From: Linyphia triangularis
Lineage: Eukaryota; Arthropoda; Arachnida; Araneae; Linyphiidae
Length of the DNA: 64,000 nt
NCBI GenBank assembly: GCA_963978545.1
Contig: OZ021732.1
Coordinates: 31,650,123 to 31,714,122 of the forward strand
Direction of reading: 5' to 3'
A program made the translations under genes and the position numbers. A model generated the notes under the pieces. The model was given only the letters and a program-made list of their open reading frames with translations, had not been told where the DNA came from and did not search any database. The stretch's first letter is position 1, and every line of letters begins with the position of its first letter. Below are positions 12,179 through 25,960 of this stretch, piece after piece.

Positions 12179-12415
12179 GGGTACTCTTCCGTTAGACGGT
12201 TACCAGATAACAATCTCCAAACTGCAATGAAATCTCATTCAAAATAATAACCTTCAAACCATTTATAATCCTATAACAAACCATTATAAGGTTTCTATAG
12301 CAACCCAAAGATAAACCGAAAATATATAGGTTTGACGATATATTTACGCATCATTTAAACATTTAGGCTTGGTGATAACTGGGCCATCTGGTAACCGGCT
12401 AACAGAAGAGTAACC
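12179..12415. mobile_element. MITE copy 1 (~235 bp)
   Basis: The ends are inverted: GGTACTCTTCCGTTAGACGG on the left and the reverse complement of GTTACTCTTCTGTTAGCCGG on the right, with the match continuing through a GTTACCAGAT block to about 30 bp. There is no coding capacity. No clear target duplication remains. It is related to the second copy 65 bp downstream. Confidence 0.75.
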
Positions 12416-12479
12416 ATGAAACTATTGAATTATTGTGGTTGTCTTAAAATGCAATCCTCAATAAAATTATTTTACATTT

Positions 12480-12642
12480 GGTACTCTTCTTCTTGACGGG
12501 TGTCAGATAAAAACCGCCAAATTACAACAGTAACTCAGCAAAACCAACTATCTTCAAATTATTTATAATTCCTATAACAAACCATACACATTTAGGATTG
12601 ACTATAACGGTGCCAGCTAATACCAGTCTAACAGAAGAATAC
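12480..12642. mobile_element. MITE copy 2 (~163 bp, internally shortened)
   Basis: It has the same type of ends as the 12179 copy (GTACTCTTCTTCTTGACGGG left; reverse complement of the right end starts GTATTCTTCTGTTAGACTGG). It shares the interior TATAACAAACCAT and ACATTTAGG segments but lacks about 70 bp. TTACATTT at 12472-12479 and 12643-12650 look like an 8-bp target duplication, as made by hAT- or P-type elements. Confidence 0.75.
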
Positions 12643-12650
12643 TTACATTT

Positions 12651-14920
12651 TTTATATAATGTATGAAATAACTGAAATGTCTATGGTATTAAGAACATTA
12701 GAATTTAAACTGTTATACATTATTGCAATATATTTATGAATTATTTGTTTTTATACAATATGCTCAATTTTAATGTTTTAATTTTTTGGTCTTTTTTTAA
12801 TGGTTTTAGTTTCTATTATTATGTCGCAGTGAAGCAAAGAATGGGAGATCACTTTAAAATATACAGATAACACTTACAAACAAACTTTCTATTTCATTAT
12901 TTAAATATTATTTATTACTCCATTATGTTTAGAATTCTTCGTCGTTTTTACTTTTTAAAATTATTCAAAAATAAAATAAAACTAGCAAAGAGTCAAATCT
13001 TCTTTGCACTGAGCAAAAATATTTTTAAACTGAATTATATAGAAAATCCAGTTGGACTTATTTACTTAAGAAACAATTAATTTTCCTCACGCGAATACTA
13101 AGTCTGCGTTTTTCATTTCTAGAAATTCTATTTACGGCTTTCCATTACCCAGCATTCCTAATTTAAATCCTACGAATAACTAAAACTTTTCTGAGTATAA
13201 ATATGACTTTTTATTCATATAGTTGTACTTTCATTCCTTTTTTTATGCAATTTTTTCCCCAACTGGAAGTTCAGAATCAGGAAATTGTCTAATATTTTCA
13301 TGTTTCTTCGCTTTCCTTTTTAGAAAATGTCTTGCTTGGAGAATCTGTAGAGATTTTATTTTTAGATTTTTGTCTTTTTAAGTATGCTTTCCTTTTCATT
13401 AAAATTAATGTTTTCTGCTTTTAATATCAAATAATTTTTTAATGAAACATTTATTTGGTAAAAACTTGTATTTAAAATGGTAAGAAAATAAATGATAAAT
13501 ATAATAGCATTGTTTTAAGCTTAATAGGAAAAGTTTTAAATAAATGGAAATTCTGTGATTTTACTAATACAGTATAGCTAAAATTTTCATATTTATATAG
13601 TTTGTTTTTCTACAGCATTTTAATATCAATATTGTAATTTTTAGGAATCCATCTAATTGCATAGTGTTTTTTTTTCTAATAAATTACATTTAAAAATAAA
13701 TTGCGTCTGTTTGTGATTGTTACAATAATACTTGTTATTAAATTGATGTACTTTGATTTTATAAAAATGTTTATGAAATAAAATTGTAATTTTATAAAAA
13801 CTATAAGTACCTTTTTATTTAAGTTTACTATATATTTTGCACTTTCTTTATCTTACAGTATAAAGTATTTTATGGTAACCGCCAAAACATATGGATTGAT
13901 TTTTTTTTTCAGTTACAAAAAGCTTTTATAAAAAATCCAACTTTTTTTAAAAATTTCAGTTAAGCATTACGCTGAATTTAAATCGATAATTTCATTGAAA
14001 TATACTTTTTAAAGATTTTGACGAATTAATGGTTTGAGCTAGTGCTACATAAGTATATTATACAAGTTAGTTTATTAATACAAGTAAGATATTTTATCTG
14101 AATTAATGTGTTTAACAACAAGTAATCATAAAGATACATGATAGAAGGATAACGACTTCTCCAGTCTCAGTGTAATCAACTTCCTTTGCCTGTCAGCTAC
14201 TTCCAAAACTGAAGTTGGGATGATTGATTTCCTCAATTTTTATCCTTTGCTACTAATAAAAAACACTTAATGTATCAAAAATTATTTTTAGATTCTTAGA
14301 TCCTTAAGAATCTTCCTTGCATGATGGATTATCTAGTTAATGACTATGTCCAACAGAGAGTTTTAAATTAATAGTAAATTGTATAACTTATGACAACTAG
14401 AATATAAAAGTTAATCTACAAATAATAGTCTTTATAAATAAAATCTAATAATCTACATTAATATACGTTGGATATATAAATTTAAAATTGTTTTTAAATG
14501 CCTTAGAAAATAAATATTTTTAAAGAATTTTTTTTTTAAGATTGTAAATATGCAATAATTTTTAAACGTCACATGCGTTACTCAACATAATCTTTAATAT
14601 TTTAAATAAGCAATAATACAGAACAAATAGATCGTATGTTATTTTGTATTAAATACTTTAACACCGAGGTGCAATCAATAAAATTTAAAAGTAATTTTTA
14701 CATTGATTATACTTGCTTCAAAGAACGGTGAAATATTAATTAAAGGTTATTCTTAATTAAGTGTATGATATTTCATTAGTAAAAAACACAATATATTCAT
14801 TATATTTTTTATTCGCTGAAGTATAAAATTAATTTGTATTTTTTGTTTTCGTGTACAAATTTCGTCGTTTATTTGTATGCTTTAAAATATTGGTAAGTGA
14901 AGGATTATTATTTTATATTG
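12651..14920. other. AT-rich non-coding block
   Basis: Nothing recognised beyond homopolymer runs. Confidence 0.5.
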
Positions 14921-14924
14921 GATT

Positions 14925-15065
14925 GTACGTTCAACGACAACCACTTCAGCAAAGACTACAGATTAACATGCATTGTTCCGAACCACAACGAACATCCATG
15001 CCTAACCCAGGATTCAAATCCCGGCCAGAGACCTAACCCCACAGCCATCAGGCGGATCTATTTTA
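14925..15065 (-). mobile_element. tRNA-derived SINE-like copy
   Basis: On the minus strand it reads TGATGGCTGTGGGGTTAGG (RNA polymerase III A-box-like) then GGGATTTGAATCCTGG (B-box-like, one or two mismatches to GGTTCGANTCC), followed by GTTCGTTGTGGTTCGG. A diverged relative is at 59805-59885 in the same orientation, so this is a dispersed repeat rather than a tRNA gene. Confidence 0.65.
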
Positions 15066-15089
15066 TGTTGGCATTAACCCGATAAAGAA

Positions 15090-16020
15090 AACACCATCAT
15101 TGAAAAGTACTCATATTTGATCTTATGATATGTTCTACTTATTTGGCTCAAATCTGTTGTTAACCAACTTGCAAATATGAACAATACCTTCAAGAATTCA
15201 GGATTTTATCACTTACTAGTACTAATTATTGCATATGGATTAAAAATTATAGATTTAAAGATTTCGATGGAGATTCTAAGTAGAATAACAAAATTTTTAA
15301 CGTACTGAAAATAACAAGATCCGTGATTTAGTATTATAAATGTATACGAACTAAATGTACATTAAAGTAGTAAAAATGAAAAAATGTAAACTAATAGAAA
15401 AAAATTTAAGAAAACCAATCTTTAAAATATTAGAAAAATCACCATTACATTGGACTGTCATTACTCATTTATAATTATAACTAACATAATGAACACGTAT
15501 AAATTTTAAATCATTATTTAAATTCTTTCTACTACATTGTATCATTACTTAATGCGGTTGGTAATTACACATTAAATACATTTGTGAAATTGGAAATTAA
15601 AATCAAATTATGATTATAACCAAACAATGCAAATATATTCTGGATAAATATCATTACATTTATATAAATATTTTTTAATGATACAGAATAAAATATAGGT
15701 AATTGAAATCGTGCAATTCAATTTTGGTTGGTTAACATAAAAATACATAAAATTAATGAATATTATATTGTTCTTATAATTATATTTTATGTGTTTCCTT
15801 ATCTAACTTTATTTCTAACAAAATTTATAGGAATCCTTTTACGCTTTTAAAAAATATTTTAAATAACATTTCTCGATATACAGAAAACCAAATTTGCCTT
15901 TGTTTTTCTTAACTATACTAAACAAAATAGAATATCCTTTTGATGGGCTATTAAGTATAATTACAGTATTAAAACTTCCTGACAAAATAAGCCAGGACAA
16001 TCAATGCTTTTGAAAGTGTA
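15090..16020. other. AT-rich non-coding block
   Basis: Nothing recognised. Confidence 0.5.
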
Positions 16021-16029
16021 TTCAAAAGA

Positions 16030-16470
16030 ATGAAATATGAAACGCTTTCGTGAGTAAAGTGAGAGAAATTCCATTTCAGTGATTACATGGCGACTTTTAA
16101 CAGTCATAAACACACTAAATTACCGTTTATGGCTTAATTTTTGCGACAATTTCCAACTCTATTGTGCATCTGCACCGTTAAAACAATTTCAAGGAGGCGA
16201 GCTTTAATTTTCCATGGAGCACATAGCTTGAGATATTATGAGGAAGGAAATCTCTGACAGTTCCAAAAACGCCATTTCCATAAACATTTCGGCTGTGCAA
16301 ATGACGCTTTTGTTCTTGAAGGCGGTCGTTGGTTGTTTTTTGAAAACATTAATGTGAACAAATTGCTTAAGTTGACTTGTGCAATTTGTTAATTTTATTA
16401 CCCCGCTTGGAAGAAAATGGAAGTATTTTAAGTCAGAATTCCATAGTGGAAGTTGTGACATTTTTCTGGA
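16030..16470. promoter_or_regulatory. GC-elevated island, candidate conserved regulatory element
   Basis: Higher GC than its surroundings, with Hox/Caudal-type words such as CGTTTATGGC and several TTAATTTT motifs. A 85-codon minus ORF (16461-16204) lies in it but has no recognisable domain. It could be an enhancer or an unknown exon. Confidence 0.25.
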
Positions 16471-16479
16471 GAAAGTAAA

Positions 16480-17310
16480 TAAAATGGTTTAGTTTTCTAT
16501 CTTTGTGGAAAGTAATATTTTCGTTCATGGAAATAAAGTTTTGCGTCGTCTTTTGAGTATTTAGATAGAAATGTGTAAGGCAAACAAAAACATATAATTA
16601 GCTTTTATTAAATACTTTTTCATAAACTATAAAATTTTACATTACAAATTAGATGTATTTCTTAAAAACTTAAAATAGTGTCGCTCTACTATCTTTTTTT
16701 TAATTATTATATTTGTTTGCTGGTAGACTACTAGACAAGAAGTAATTTTATCAAACAATTTTAAAAAATCCAGTTTTTTAATGTTGAGGGTTTGGATTCT
16801 ATAGAACATGCATGTAAGTTGATTAAAGCAATCTTATAATAAAAATTGTGTTGAATTTCTTCATTATTAATATGCCAAATTCAACTCTATCAAAAACATA
16901 AATAACATCTAATTTTAAAGGACTATAAAATAAAAACTATGAATTTTGAAGCTGATGATATTTTTTAACATTTTGATACACATATATTTTAATTATTCAA
17001 CAAAATAATTGCATAATATTCTGCATATGAAAAAATATAAAAGACACTTCTAATTGAAGTTTGGTGGTTTCTTCTTGATGAAGTGTCGTTATTCTGTAAC
17101 AGTACACTCTCCAGTATGAAAAATGACAATTTTAAATGCAAATGTATGACTTTAATTGCAAATGTATCTTACAATTATAATGAAAGTACTGTCGAGTTCA
17201 GAATTTCCTTGACTTTCGATCAGAACTATTCGTCATCCAATACCAGGAAAAAGCAGAGATTAATAAGAAAAAAATTAAATTAAAATAATTTAAACCATTT
17301 TCTAAGCAAC
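16480..17310. other. AT-rich non-coding block
   Basis: Nothing recognised. Confidence 0.5.
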
Positions 17311-17318
17311 CTATGTTT

Positions 17319-17344
17319 CTTTGTTTTCTTTAAAGAAAACAAAG
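17319..17344. repeat. Perfect 26-bp palindrome
   Basis: CTTTGTTTTCTTT followed directly by its reverse complement AAAGAAAACAAAG. It pairs thematically with the palindrome at 17370-17402. Confidence 0.9.
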
Positions 17345-17369
17345 TTTTCTTAAAAGAAACAACTTTATG

Positions 17370-17402
17370 TTTCTTTGTTTTTTTAAAAAGAAAACAAAGA
17401 AA
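17370..17402. repeat. Imperfect palindrome related to the preceding one
   Basis: TTTCTTTG and its reverse complement CAAAGAAA flank a T/A-rich centre. The first half repeats the TATGTTTCTTTGTTTT word of the 17319 palindrome, so the two look like a tandem duplication of a foldback unit. Confidence 0.8.
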
Positions 17403-20100
17403 TTTAAAATTGCTAAACCCATTCTACGTTACTTTTAGTTGAAAAAATAGTTTATATTTCGGAAAAATAAACAAAAAATAAATGAACTATTAGAAAACTT
17501 AAAAATTATTTCGACACCTTCCAATTGTTACCTTATGTCTACAATAATTGTACGAGTAAGCTGCTTTCAAATAAAATTCTGATTGCATTTACCTGCAATT
17601 CCAAAAATAACAATTACATGCCGGTGTAATTTCTCTTCTGGATTAGAGCTCTTATAGAGTGGACAGTTTTGAAAAATGCATTAAAAAAAAAAAAAAAAAA
17701 CCTGAATGCTTTAGAAGTGTATTGTTTTCTGTATTTTATTTGGGAAAATAGATCATTTTATCCCATGAATTTTTTCAAAAACAGTTAAAAATTTCATTAA
17801 CAGATGTCTCTGTTTATTACTTGATAAAACACTTAAAATATATTTTGTTTATTATATTATACATTTAACATTTTAACTTTTTACGGATTTTAGTCCACAA
17901 AATATTCTGATAATATTTTTTAGTTGTTTATGATATTTCCTTGTTCACCTTAACTCATTTTTGTAAAGAATAATCTATTACTTAACTTATTTCTCACTTC
18001 CTAAAATAACAATTTAAAACAATTGAAATAACTCTAGAATTGTTTTAGATTTGCCATAATAATATGCTATACTTTTTATTTTGCGTCAATTAAAATTGAA
18101 TATGAGCATATTTTCTTATACAATTTTTTATTTCTTAGACACATTGAATTATGTTACCAAATATAAAAAAATATAAAATTTCCTTTATTATAATGTACTT
18201 TTTCTTCTTCTTTTGAAATAAAGCATTTTTAGAAAATGTCTCAGAGTCCATGAGCAATTCCGCATTTTCATACGAGCTACTATTACTCTCGACACAACTA
18301 GTCGATAATATCAACTGAACATCAAATCGAGAAAATGGCTTGCGTTAACGGATATTTAAGAGGATAGATCTAGAAAATATCTGGTTAGAGTTTAAATGCA
18401 AGCCATAAGCCAAGGGTATCATAACTCGCCATATCTAGGAAAAAACCACAACCCTTAATTTCAAGTTTAAACGTTTGAGCTTCAAGTTGAATTGCAAAAC
18501 AGTTTATTCCATCTCAAATGCTTGAAATTTAATGTGTCGCCGTTTACCTAAATTCGTGAAGCAATTGTATACTTAATCTAACCAAATTCATGCTACGGTG
18601 ACGGAACAAATTGATTTTGCAATGCCTGTAGTTAAAACAAGTTACTGTGTTCGTTAGGTAGAGAGAATTATGACAACTTAGGCTTGGTATTTGCATTTCA
18701 ATCTTTTCGACGCGGTTTCTTGATTCTTTTTGGATAATGAACTCCAAGTTATAATTTAAGCCATTGATTTGTTGTTCATTTGAGTAATATTAGAAATTTA
18801 AGTTTATCTTAAATACCTATCCTAAAAGGTAACGCAAATTTTAAATCCTAATCAATATACAATAATTTATTTGTTTAATGATTTTGAATTGCGTATTGCA
18901 TGTGTGTCTAAGGAACTATAGTTTTTAAACATAGTCACCCTTAAAGATTTATGAATATAAGAACTATTTCAATGTAAATTGAACAATAATAATCTCTTAA
19001 GAAAGAACACAACAGCTAAAAAAATATTATAATTATTTATTCATCGTAAGAGTTTTATACTATTTTCGATAAACCATCGAATGTAATACTTTACTTGCTA
19101 TTAAAATTTTACCGTTTTGTGAAATTTATTATTTTTTATTAAAAAAGGATTTCTTGTAAGGAAAAAGACCGTTAAAATACTCAACAGCTACAAAAATCTC
19201 CATTGTATTAATCAAACTTCATACAGACTCCCTTTAAAGATTGGGAATAACTTTGTCCCTATTTATCTGAATAACTTCCGTATATTTAACAAATAAACTT
19301 TACCTATATGCTAACCCCCAAAAAAGGAACAAAATGCAGATTAGAAATTTTACATTTATTTGTGTTTATCAACCGTAATTTCTTTTTTCGTAGTTCTTTT
19401 AAAATAAATGAGCTAAAAATCATGTATACTTCATTTAAATAAACATAAAACAAACCACTTATTATCAAACTTACAGCATTTTATTTATTTCTGTTCCAAA
19501 ACAAAAACATAAAAAATTACTTGTTTCTTTACAATAAAAGTTTATTGTGTAATTTTTCCAAACATGAAGATTTTCTATTATACCTTTTTACTCACACATA
19601 AATAAGTATATATTTTGTAGAATCTTTTTGGCCTTGAATAATTTTCTTATTATTAGAAATATCTTAATGAAACAAAAAATGTTTTAAGCATTTGCTTTCA
19701 TGGAAGTCTTATTAAGTTTTTAAGGCTTTTGGAGGAATTTAAAAACACAAAAGTATCATTGATAATCATTTTGAAGGATAATTATGAATCAGTAACATTT
19801 TTGTTTAGGCAACATTGAAATGTAATTAAACTAACTTTTTTTTTAACCTTATTTATGTTCTTTGAATTGTTATTAAGTGAAGATTTTGTGTCAGATGTAT
19901 TTTAACCCCATTGGATAAAAATATTGGTAATTAGTTTAAATGTGCCTATTTTGTGTATATATTTTAATATATGTTTATGAAATTATCTGTAACTTTCAAG
20001 ATTGTATATATTATCAGTCATGTTATTATCAACAGTTGAACTTCAATAACCTCTTTAAATTTTTTTGCTTATAAATAAAATGTAAACGTAATAAAAGACA
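17403..20100. other. AT-rich block with poly-A and one GC-elevated patch
   Basis: A run of 18 A lies at 17683-17700. The 18240-18740 stretch is less AT-rich and contains no recognisable exon; a 67-codon minus ORF there (18747-18544) looks like chance. Confidence 0.4.
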
Positions 20101-20315
20101 ATGTGTCGGTGAATTGTGACTGAAAGGATGTTGCGCAAACAAAAATACTTTAAATTCTGCAGACGGAGTGAGCAATTTCTCATTTCCTTATTCTGCGTAA
20201 TTATCTTGCGAAATTTACATTTCGCCTACGATTTTATAATTACGAAGTGTTTTCTAATGCAAATATTTACCTCGTTAATTTTTATTAGAATACCAACACT
20301 ATACCATGTTTTTTA
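20100..20315. promoter_or_regulatory. Candidate regulatory island
   Basis: Moderately GC-elevated, with homeodomain/POU-like words (GTAATTATC, ATAATTACG, ATGCAAATA). It overlaps a 66-codon plus ORF with no recognisable domain. Confidence 0.2.
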
Positions 20316-20869
20316 AATACATAAACCATAAAAAATAAAAATATTATTTTTACTAAAGTATTAAGCATTTTTTTACGGGATACAAGTATTTTTTCAGTGA
20401 AACTGATATGAATTGGAATTGAGAATGTTTGGAATATTTAAACAAATGAAATTATATACCTTTTTTAAATAACATAATTTTAAACTGCATTTCTGGTTCG
20501 TTGAAAATTAAATTTACATAAAATGTAATAAATTCGAAACATTGATGAAAGATTTAAAATTATAAAATGAGCAATCATGTATTTAGTTTTTTCAAAATAA
20601 CAAAAATGGTAAGTTTTATTTTCAAAAATGCAATGTTTTAACTGCTGTCATTTTTACAATTCGTCACTGATAAATGGGTGAGTATTCTTTAAATGAATAA
20701 CTTCTTTGGTGCTTAACATACTTTTAAAATTGCATTTAAAATACAAACATGAATGCCTAACATTAAATGCAGCCAGATATGAACACAATTTTTAAGCTTA
20801 TAAAATAAACACAACCTATGTATAAGATTCGTTTCAAAACTGCCATATCGAAAAGGTCTAAAAATATGT

Positions 20870-21400
20870 CAGATCGCATTTCACAGTTCCAAAACCCACC
20901 CTTATTACAAACACAAAACCAAATCTCTTAAACTATCCACCATAAAACCTTCTTCTTCCATAATCTCCCCCGTCTTGAGCATCGGTCTATTATTCGCAGA
21001 CACTCTTTTCAGAGTACATCGACCCACCAAGTGTCATAAAAGCCATGTTCAGCCGCCACGTGTTGGGCCATTCGACTTCTAAAGTATGATAGACAAAACC
21101 TCTGCTCATTAGGGCGTAAACGAGATTTTGTCTTGTCTTCGCCTTCCATGGAATCGATTGGAAATATATTTTGTTTGTCTTGAGTCATTCCTCCGACAGG
21201 CCTCGTTTCAATAAGCAGCTTCGAGCTGTGGTCCTTCATTATGCTGAGCAAAGTTTCCTACATCGCCTTGTCGTATTACTTATTTATTTATACATTTTTT
21301 GTTTTTGTTTTGACTTGCTGACTAAGATGCTTTGGGAAATTTCCGGGGCTGAGGTCTTTCTTGGTTTACGAAAAGTTTAGGTATGAAGTTGCTAGTTGTT
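20870..21400. promoter_or_regulatory. GC-elevated island, candidate conserved regulatory element
   Basis: Contains CCACGTGTTGG (E-box), ATCGATTGG, and long low-AT stretches. Open frames occur on both strands (21251-21009 minus, 21171-21380 plus) without recognisable domains, so coding is not supported. Confidence 0.3.
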
Positions 21401-22970
21401 TTTGAGGTTGAATATTGTTTTGTGGTAAGCAATGTGGCTTCTGGAAACAAAAAAGAAACAGATGTGATGTTAATATACGGAATGTTACTTAATTAAAATT
21501 ATTTTTATAGCTGTTACAGTGTGTAAGTATGTTGAGAAGTTATAACTAATTTTATGATAGATAGTATATATGTTTCTTATTATATACAGAATATTATGGT
21601 GATTTAACTGCACATTGTAGGTATGTATACATAATAAATAATTAAAAAGAAAATTTAATAAAACTTATAAGTATCTAAATAATATGTAGTACTGCTTAGA
21701 TACTTAGGTGTATTCGATTCCAGATCTAGAAAGTTATTAATGCTTGCAAATTCAATTATTTTACTTACAAATAAAATTTTATTGGCTGAATACTATTTTA
21801 AGTACTAGTTTTGGACACTTTGTGAATTATGCTGAAATAAAATTATTTATATTTAGAAACATGCAAGTAGTCATTTTGTAAATAATAAAATCCCGACCAA
21901 AATAAAAAATAAATAAAATAGTAACTTTTACTATACATGCAGGTATTCTACAATAATTTGTTTGTATTACATAATTACTGATATTGTTATTATTAATTTT
22001 GTAAAATATCGTAACTGAAATATGCATTTATTCTTATAACTTGACATATTTTCTCATACTTTTTTTTTTTTAACATAATTGTGTAATGTATTCTAGTCAA
22101 TCTTTTTTTTTTTAGACGGAAAGGATTAAAAACTACATTTATCCCTTGTATTTTTACATTTAGATATTTTTATTTTCATACATATTCACCTAATTTTTTG
22201 TATAATTTATTATTAAAATATATAATTCTTATTTATAGTAATATCAAGAATATAGAAACTAATATTCACAATGTTTATTGTTCATCACATATACTGACAT
22301 CTAATTCTGTAAAAAGTGTATTTTCTATCGTGCATTTAAGATGAATTTGTACTAAATTATAGAAATGTGTTTTGGTGATCAAAAACACATTAACATGCAA
22401 AAATGGCATAGTCACAACATAGATGGGAAAGATGGCTAGGATGCTGAATGTCGGGAGTGACTAGTATGAAGTGACGATTTGCGTCATTTGAGTGGATATA
22501 TAGTCACGTATACCATACGACAGCAAATACAGTAAGTTATTTTAACTCCACTTTGTGCTTAAAATAATCATTATGTTTGATTTTTATGTAGCCTTACACT
22601 ATCAACTTTTGTGGGGGCATAGCACATGCTAATATATGATTATTTCTTGTCACCTTCCATCTTTTATGAAACTTAGTCCTATATCTCCTTGTACTTTGTA
22701 GAATAGAGTAATGTAAATTGAAAACAAAATTGATGATATTATCATTTTAAATTCAGCTTGAAAGAAGATAGCATAGTAAAAATGTAAGTTGAAAGCTTTC
22801 TTTAACATAAGAATACATAGTTTAATTATTAATTTCAATATATTTTCTTTAATATTGATACGTAAAAACCTAGATTTTTACAACACCTTAAAACTTTTAT
22901 TATCAATCATATTTATGTTTGATATTCTTTTCAGTGTTCTTTCATCATATTTTTGCCAAAATTCTCCACC
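21400..22970. other. AT-rich non-coding block
   Basis: Nothing recognised. A modestly GC-elevated patch lies at 22400-22520. Confidence 0.45.
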
Positions 22971-22974
22971 AAAT

Positions 22975-23200
22975 TCAGTCTGGAGAGTAAATTTTTTTTT
23001 CGCACTGAGTTGCCGACCCCTTAGACGTAAATAAAGTAGGCACGAATAAGCTAAGGGTGCAAACTAATGCTGTTTCATAACGGTAGGAGTCAGGACGCAG
23101 AACCGAGTAGGGGAACGGTGAAGAAAAGGAAGGACCAAAAATCCACCCTCCGATAAGTGACTTCGTTTGCGACTGGCGTGTTTCATTCAAGCAGCTTTGT
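22975..23200. promoter_or_regulatory. GC-elevated island
   Basis: A sharp rise in GC over about 220 bp, with CGACCCCTTAGACGTAAATA and GCGACTGGCGTGTTTCATTC. The minus ORF (23190-22975) has no recognisable domain. Confidence 0.25.
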
Positions 23201-23209
23201 GAGCTAATA

Positions 23210-24790
23210 TCACATAAACTTCAACCATAAAAACAAGTGCACCAGTTCCTAAATCCTTGCATTTTGCTTATCAAATAAGTATATATATCGCTGAGTATAG
23301 AATTGGCAGAGACGTTTTTTTCCTTAAAGCAACAGTTATTCCAGTTCTGTGACTCCATAGATATTTTGAGTGTTCACATTGCTGACGTTAGTATCTTGGG
23401 AAAAAGTACTTGAGATTTGAGGGGTGAATGTAGTGTAGTATTTTAATTTTGTTGGTTTTCTTAGAAATAATGGTAAACTTTTTTTTGTCATTGTTTGATT
23501 TTTGTGCTGAGTTTGGTATTTTTGGGCAGTGAAGATTTCGATTTGTGAACGAGTTTTTCCTGAATGGTTAACTAGGGGCGTGGAACATGGTGCAAATTTA
23601 ATGAAACTATAATACCGATCACTGTATTGAAATTAAAGGTAGATTGGCATAATTTACTGTTTGAACTTTTATATGTTCATTTAAATTAATAATACGTTGC
23701 TAACTTGATGAGTTTTTAGATATTATTGTTGATAAATATTTTCATAATACTTATGAACTTGGTAAGTTTTTCAACATTTTTGGTTACAAAATAGTTGTTA
23801 ATATCTAGTTTTGGTTACAAAAGCTGAGCCCTAGACTACAGATAGAATATAAATTTTGAATAAGCTTATCAATAAATGCAATACAAAAGATAATATTTAA
23901 GTTATTTATTTATATTTTATTCAAGGAATCAAAATTCGGGTAGATGAGTGTGAATCTCTTTACTTATTATAGAAATCGCGTCTTGTCTTTTTTAATATTA
24001 GTATACTCTTGATGAAAGACAACCTACACAACTGAATTCAATTCACTTGTCATTCTTTTTACCCCTTTTACCCATTTATGCGAATATTTAGGCAATGGGG
24101 TTGTTAAGGTATACATATACAATTGAGATGATTTTCTTAAATTTTTAGGTTATAATTTCAAACCTTTTGGCAGTATATCAGAATTAAAAATGATGCATTT
24201 TTATATATAAACATTTTTTTCTCTCAATTTTTTAATCAACTACTTGCAATTAAAGTGACTAATTAGGGCATTATTAGAACATATATAAATAAACTAGTAA
24301 TTAACTTAGAGGTATTATTTTTATTGCAAATAAAATATATTATACTGATGCATGTTCCTATTGAGAATTTTGAATTTGGTTTCAATTTTTATTTAATTAT
24401 AAATTTTTAAATAAAAAGCATTAATGATAGTACATTACAAAATACATAGTTTTTAACAAAAAATTAAGATTAAGATATGCATAAGAAATGGGTTTATAAC
24501 AATATATATTAGATTCTTAATAGAAAACACATTCACAACTACTGTCTACAAAACAGAATTATAATTTTGTAAATCGGATAATTTGTTATGAAGTTATAAC
24601 CATTGACGTAAAGTTGTATAACACCAAAATGGCCATTCTTCAGAAAACGCGTTTAAAGTTTACTACACTAATGAGCATGATACAAAACTATTTCACGAAA
24701 CCTACTGTAATTTAGAAAGTAATTTGAGTCTTAAAAAAAAAAATGGTATAATTTTAATGGCAATAAATTCGGGAATATTTTAAAAGAGAG
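23210..24790. other. AT-rich non-coding block
   Basis: Nothing recognised. Confidence 0.5.
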
Positions 24791-24792
24791 AG

Positions 24793-25555
24793 AAAAAAAA
24801 AAAAAAAAAAAAAAACGTAAGACTTGAGTGCCAAATTTCGCAATTCCTAATATATATATATATACCATAAAAAAAATGAAAAGTCTACATTTTGATCAAA
24901 ATCATTAATGCTATTTTTAGGAAATTCCTGAACAACCTAAATTTTTCAGCAGCAGGTTCTTTAGCGTATTTAACAGTTATGATGTAAAAGTGATTTTCAT
25001 GTCGCAAGAACATAACTGACTCGTATACTAAATTTGAACATAGTAGTAACATTATTCATTTTAGAATTAGGAAGTTTAAATACACACATAACACACACAC
25101 ACACACACACACATATTCATCCATCCATACATACATTTGTTTGTTCATCCATGCTTATATACGTGTATAAATAGATGCTAGGATGGTCTTTGTTTTCAAC
25201 TACATAAAAGTGTAGAACTCCATCCTCTCAACCCCCAGTTTGTTTCAATCCACAACCAAAAAATCTGTGAAATTTTTTGTCTCAATCGACTAGTAGCCTT
25301 TATCGACAATGAAACTTTGAAAGTCGCAGAATGTCATTTTTTCATATACTTAATTTTGTTATCAAATAATTAATTTTTAGTTATTTTATTTGTAACCTTC
25401 TTGTAGTTATTATAGATAGAAAATATTGCTAAGTTTCAGTGTCACTAAGGGGAATTCTCTAGAACTGACGTATGGGACAATTCGCTCTTTTTCTACTCAT
25501 AAGCAGATTATAATAATAAAAAAAAAAGAAAAAAAAAAAAAATAAAAAAAAAAGG
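24793..25555 (+). mobile_element. Possible retroposon or interspersed repeat
   Basis: A 23-A run (24793-24815) precedes about 700 bp of less AT-rich, non-coding sequence. The sequence includes a (CA)n tract at about 25090-25113 and ends in an interrupted A-rich tail (25517-25553). Sequence followed by an A-rich tail is typical of a retroposed repeat, but no second copy is in the window and no reverse transcriptase is seen. Confidence 0.3.
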
Positions 25556-25639
25556 ACGAATCTAGTAGTTATGTTTTTATTTGATATATGATTTGTTTAA
25601 GCAAAGTTATATGGGAAAATTAATTGTTTTAACTCGGTC

Positions 25640-25960
25640 AAATTTACATTTATAAACCACTGACGCATGTAACATGGAGTGTCCACACTTGAAAATGTCG
25701 ACACATAGCAAATATATCGGTGAAGGATCGAATATTTGGTCATATTTTTATACATTCCGACAGTCCCCGGTGTATGTCGAGAAATACAGATATGATTTGG
25801 TGGACGTCGTATCGATAAGCCGAGAAGTCAGATAGAGCCCACAAAAATGCTTTTAAAGAGACACCAAGCTTCTAGATGAATATTGACATTCACTGCAAAA
25901 TATCCACATTCCCCAAATTTCCAGTGACACCTACCTATAAAAAAATTGAACTTGTAATCA
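25640..25960. promoter_or_regulatory. GC-elevated island
   Basis: Contains ACAGTCCCCGGTGTATGTCG and GGTGGACGTCGTATCGATAA. No exon with convincing splice sites is seen. Confidence 0.2.
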
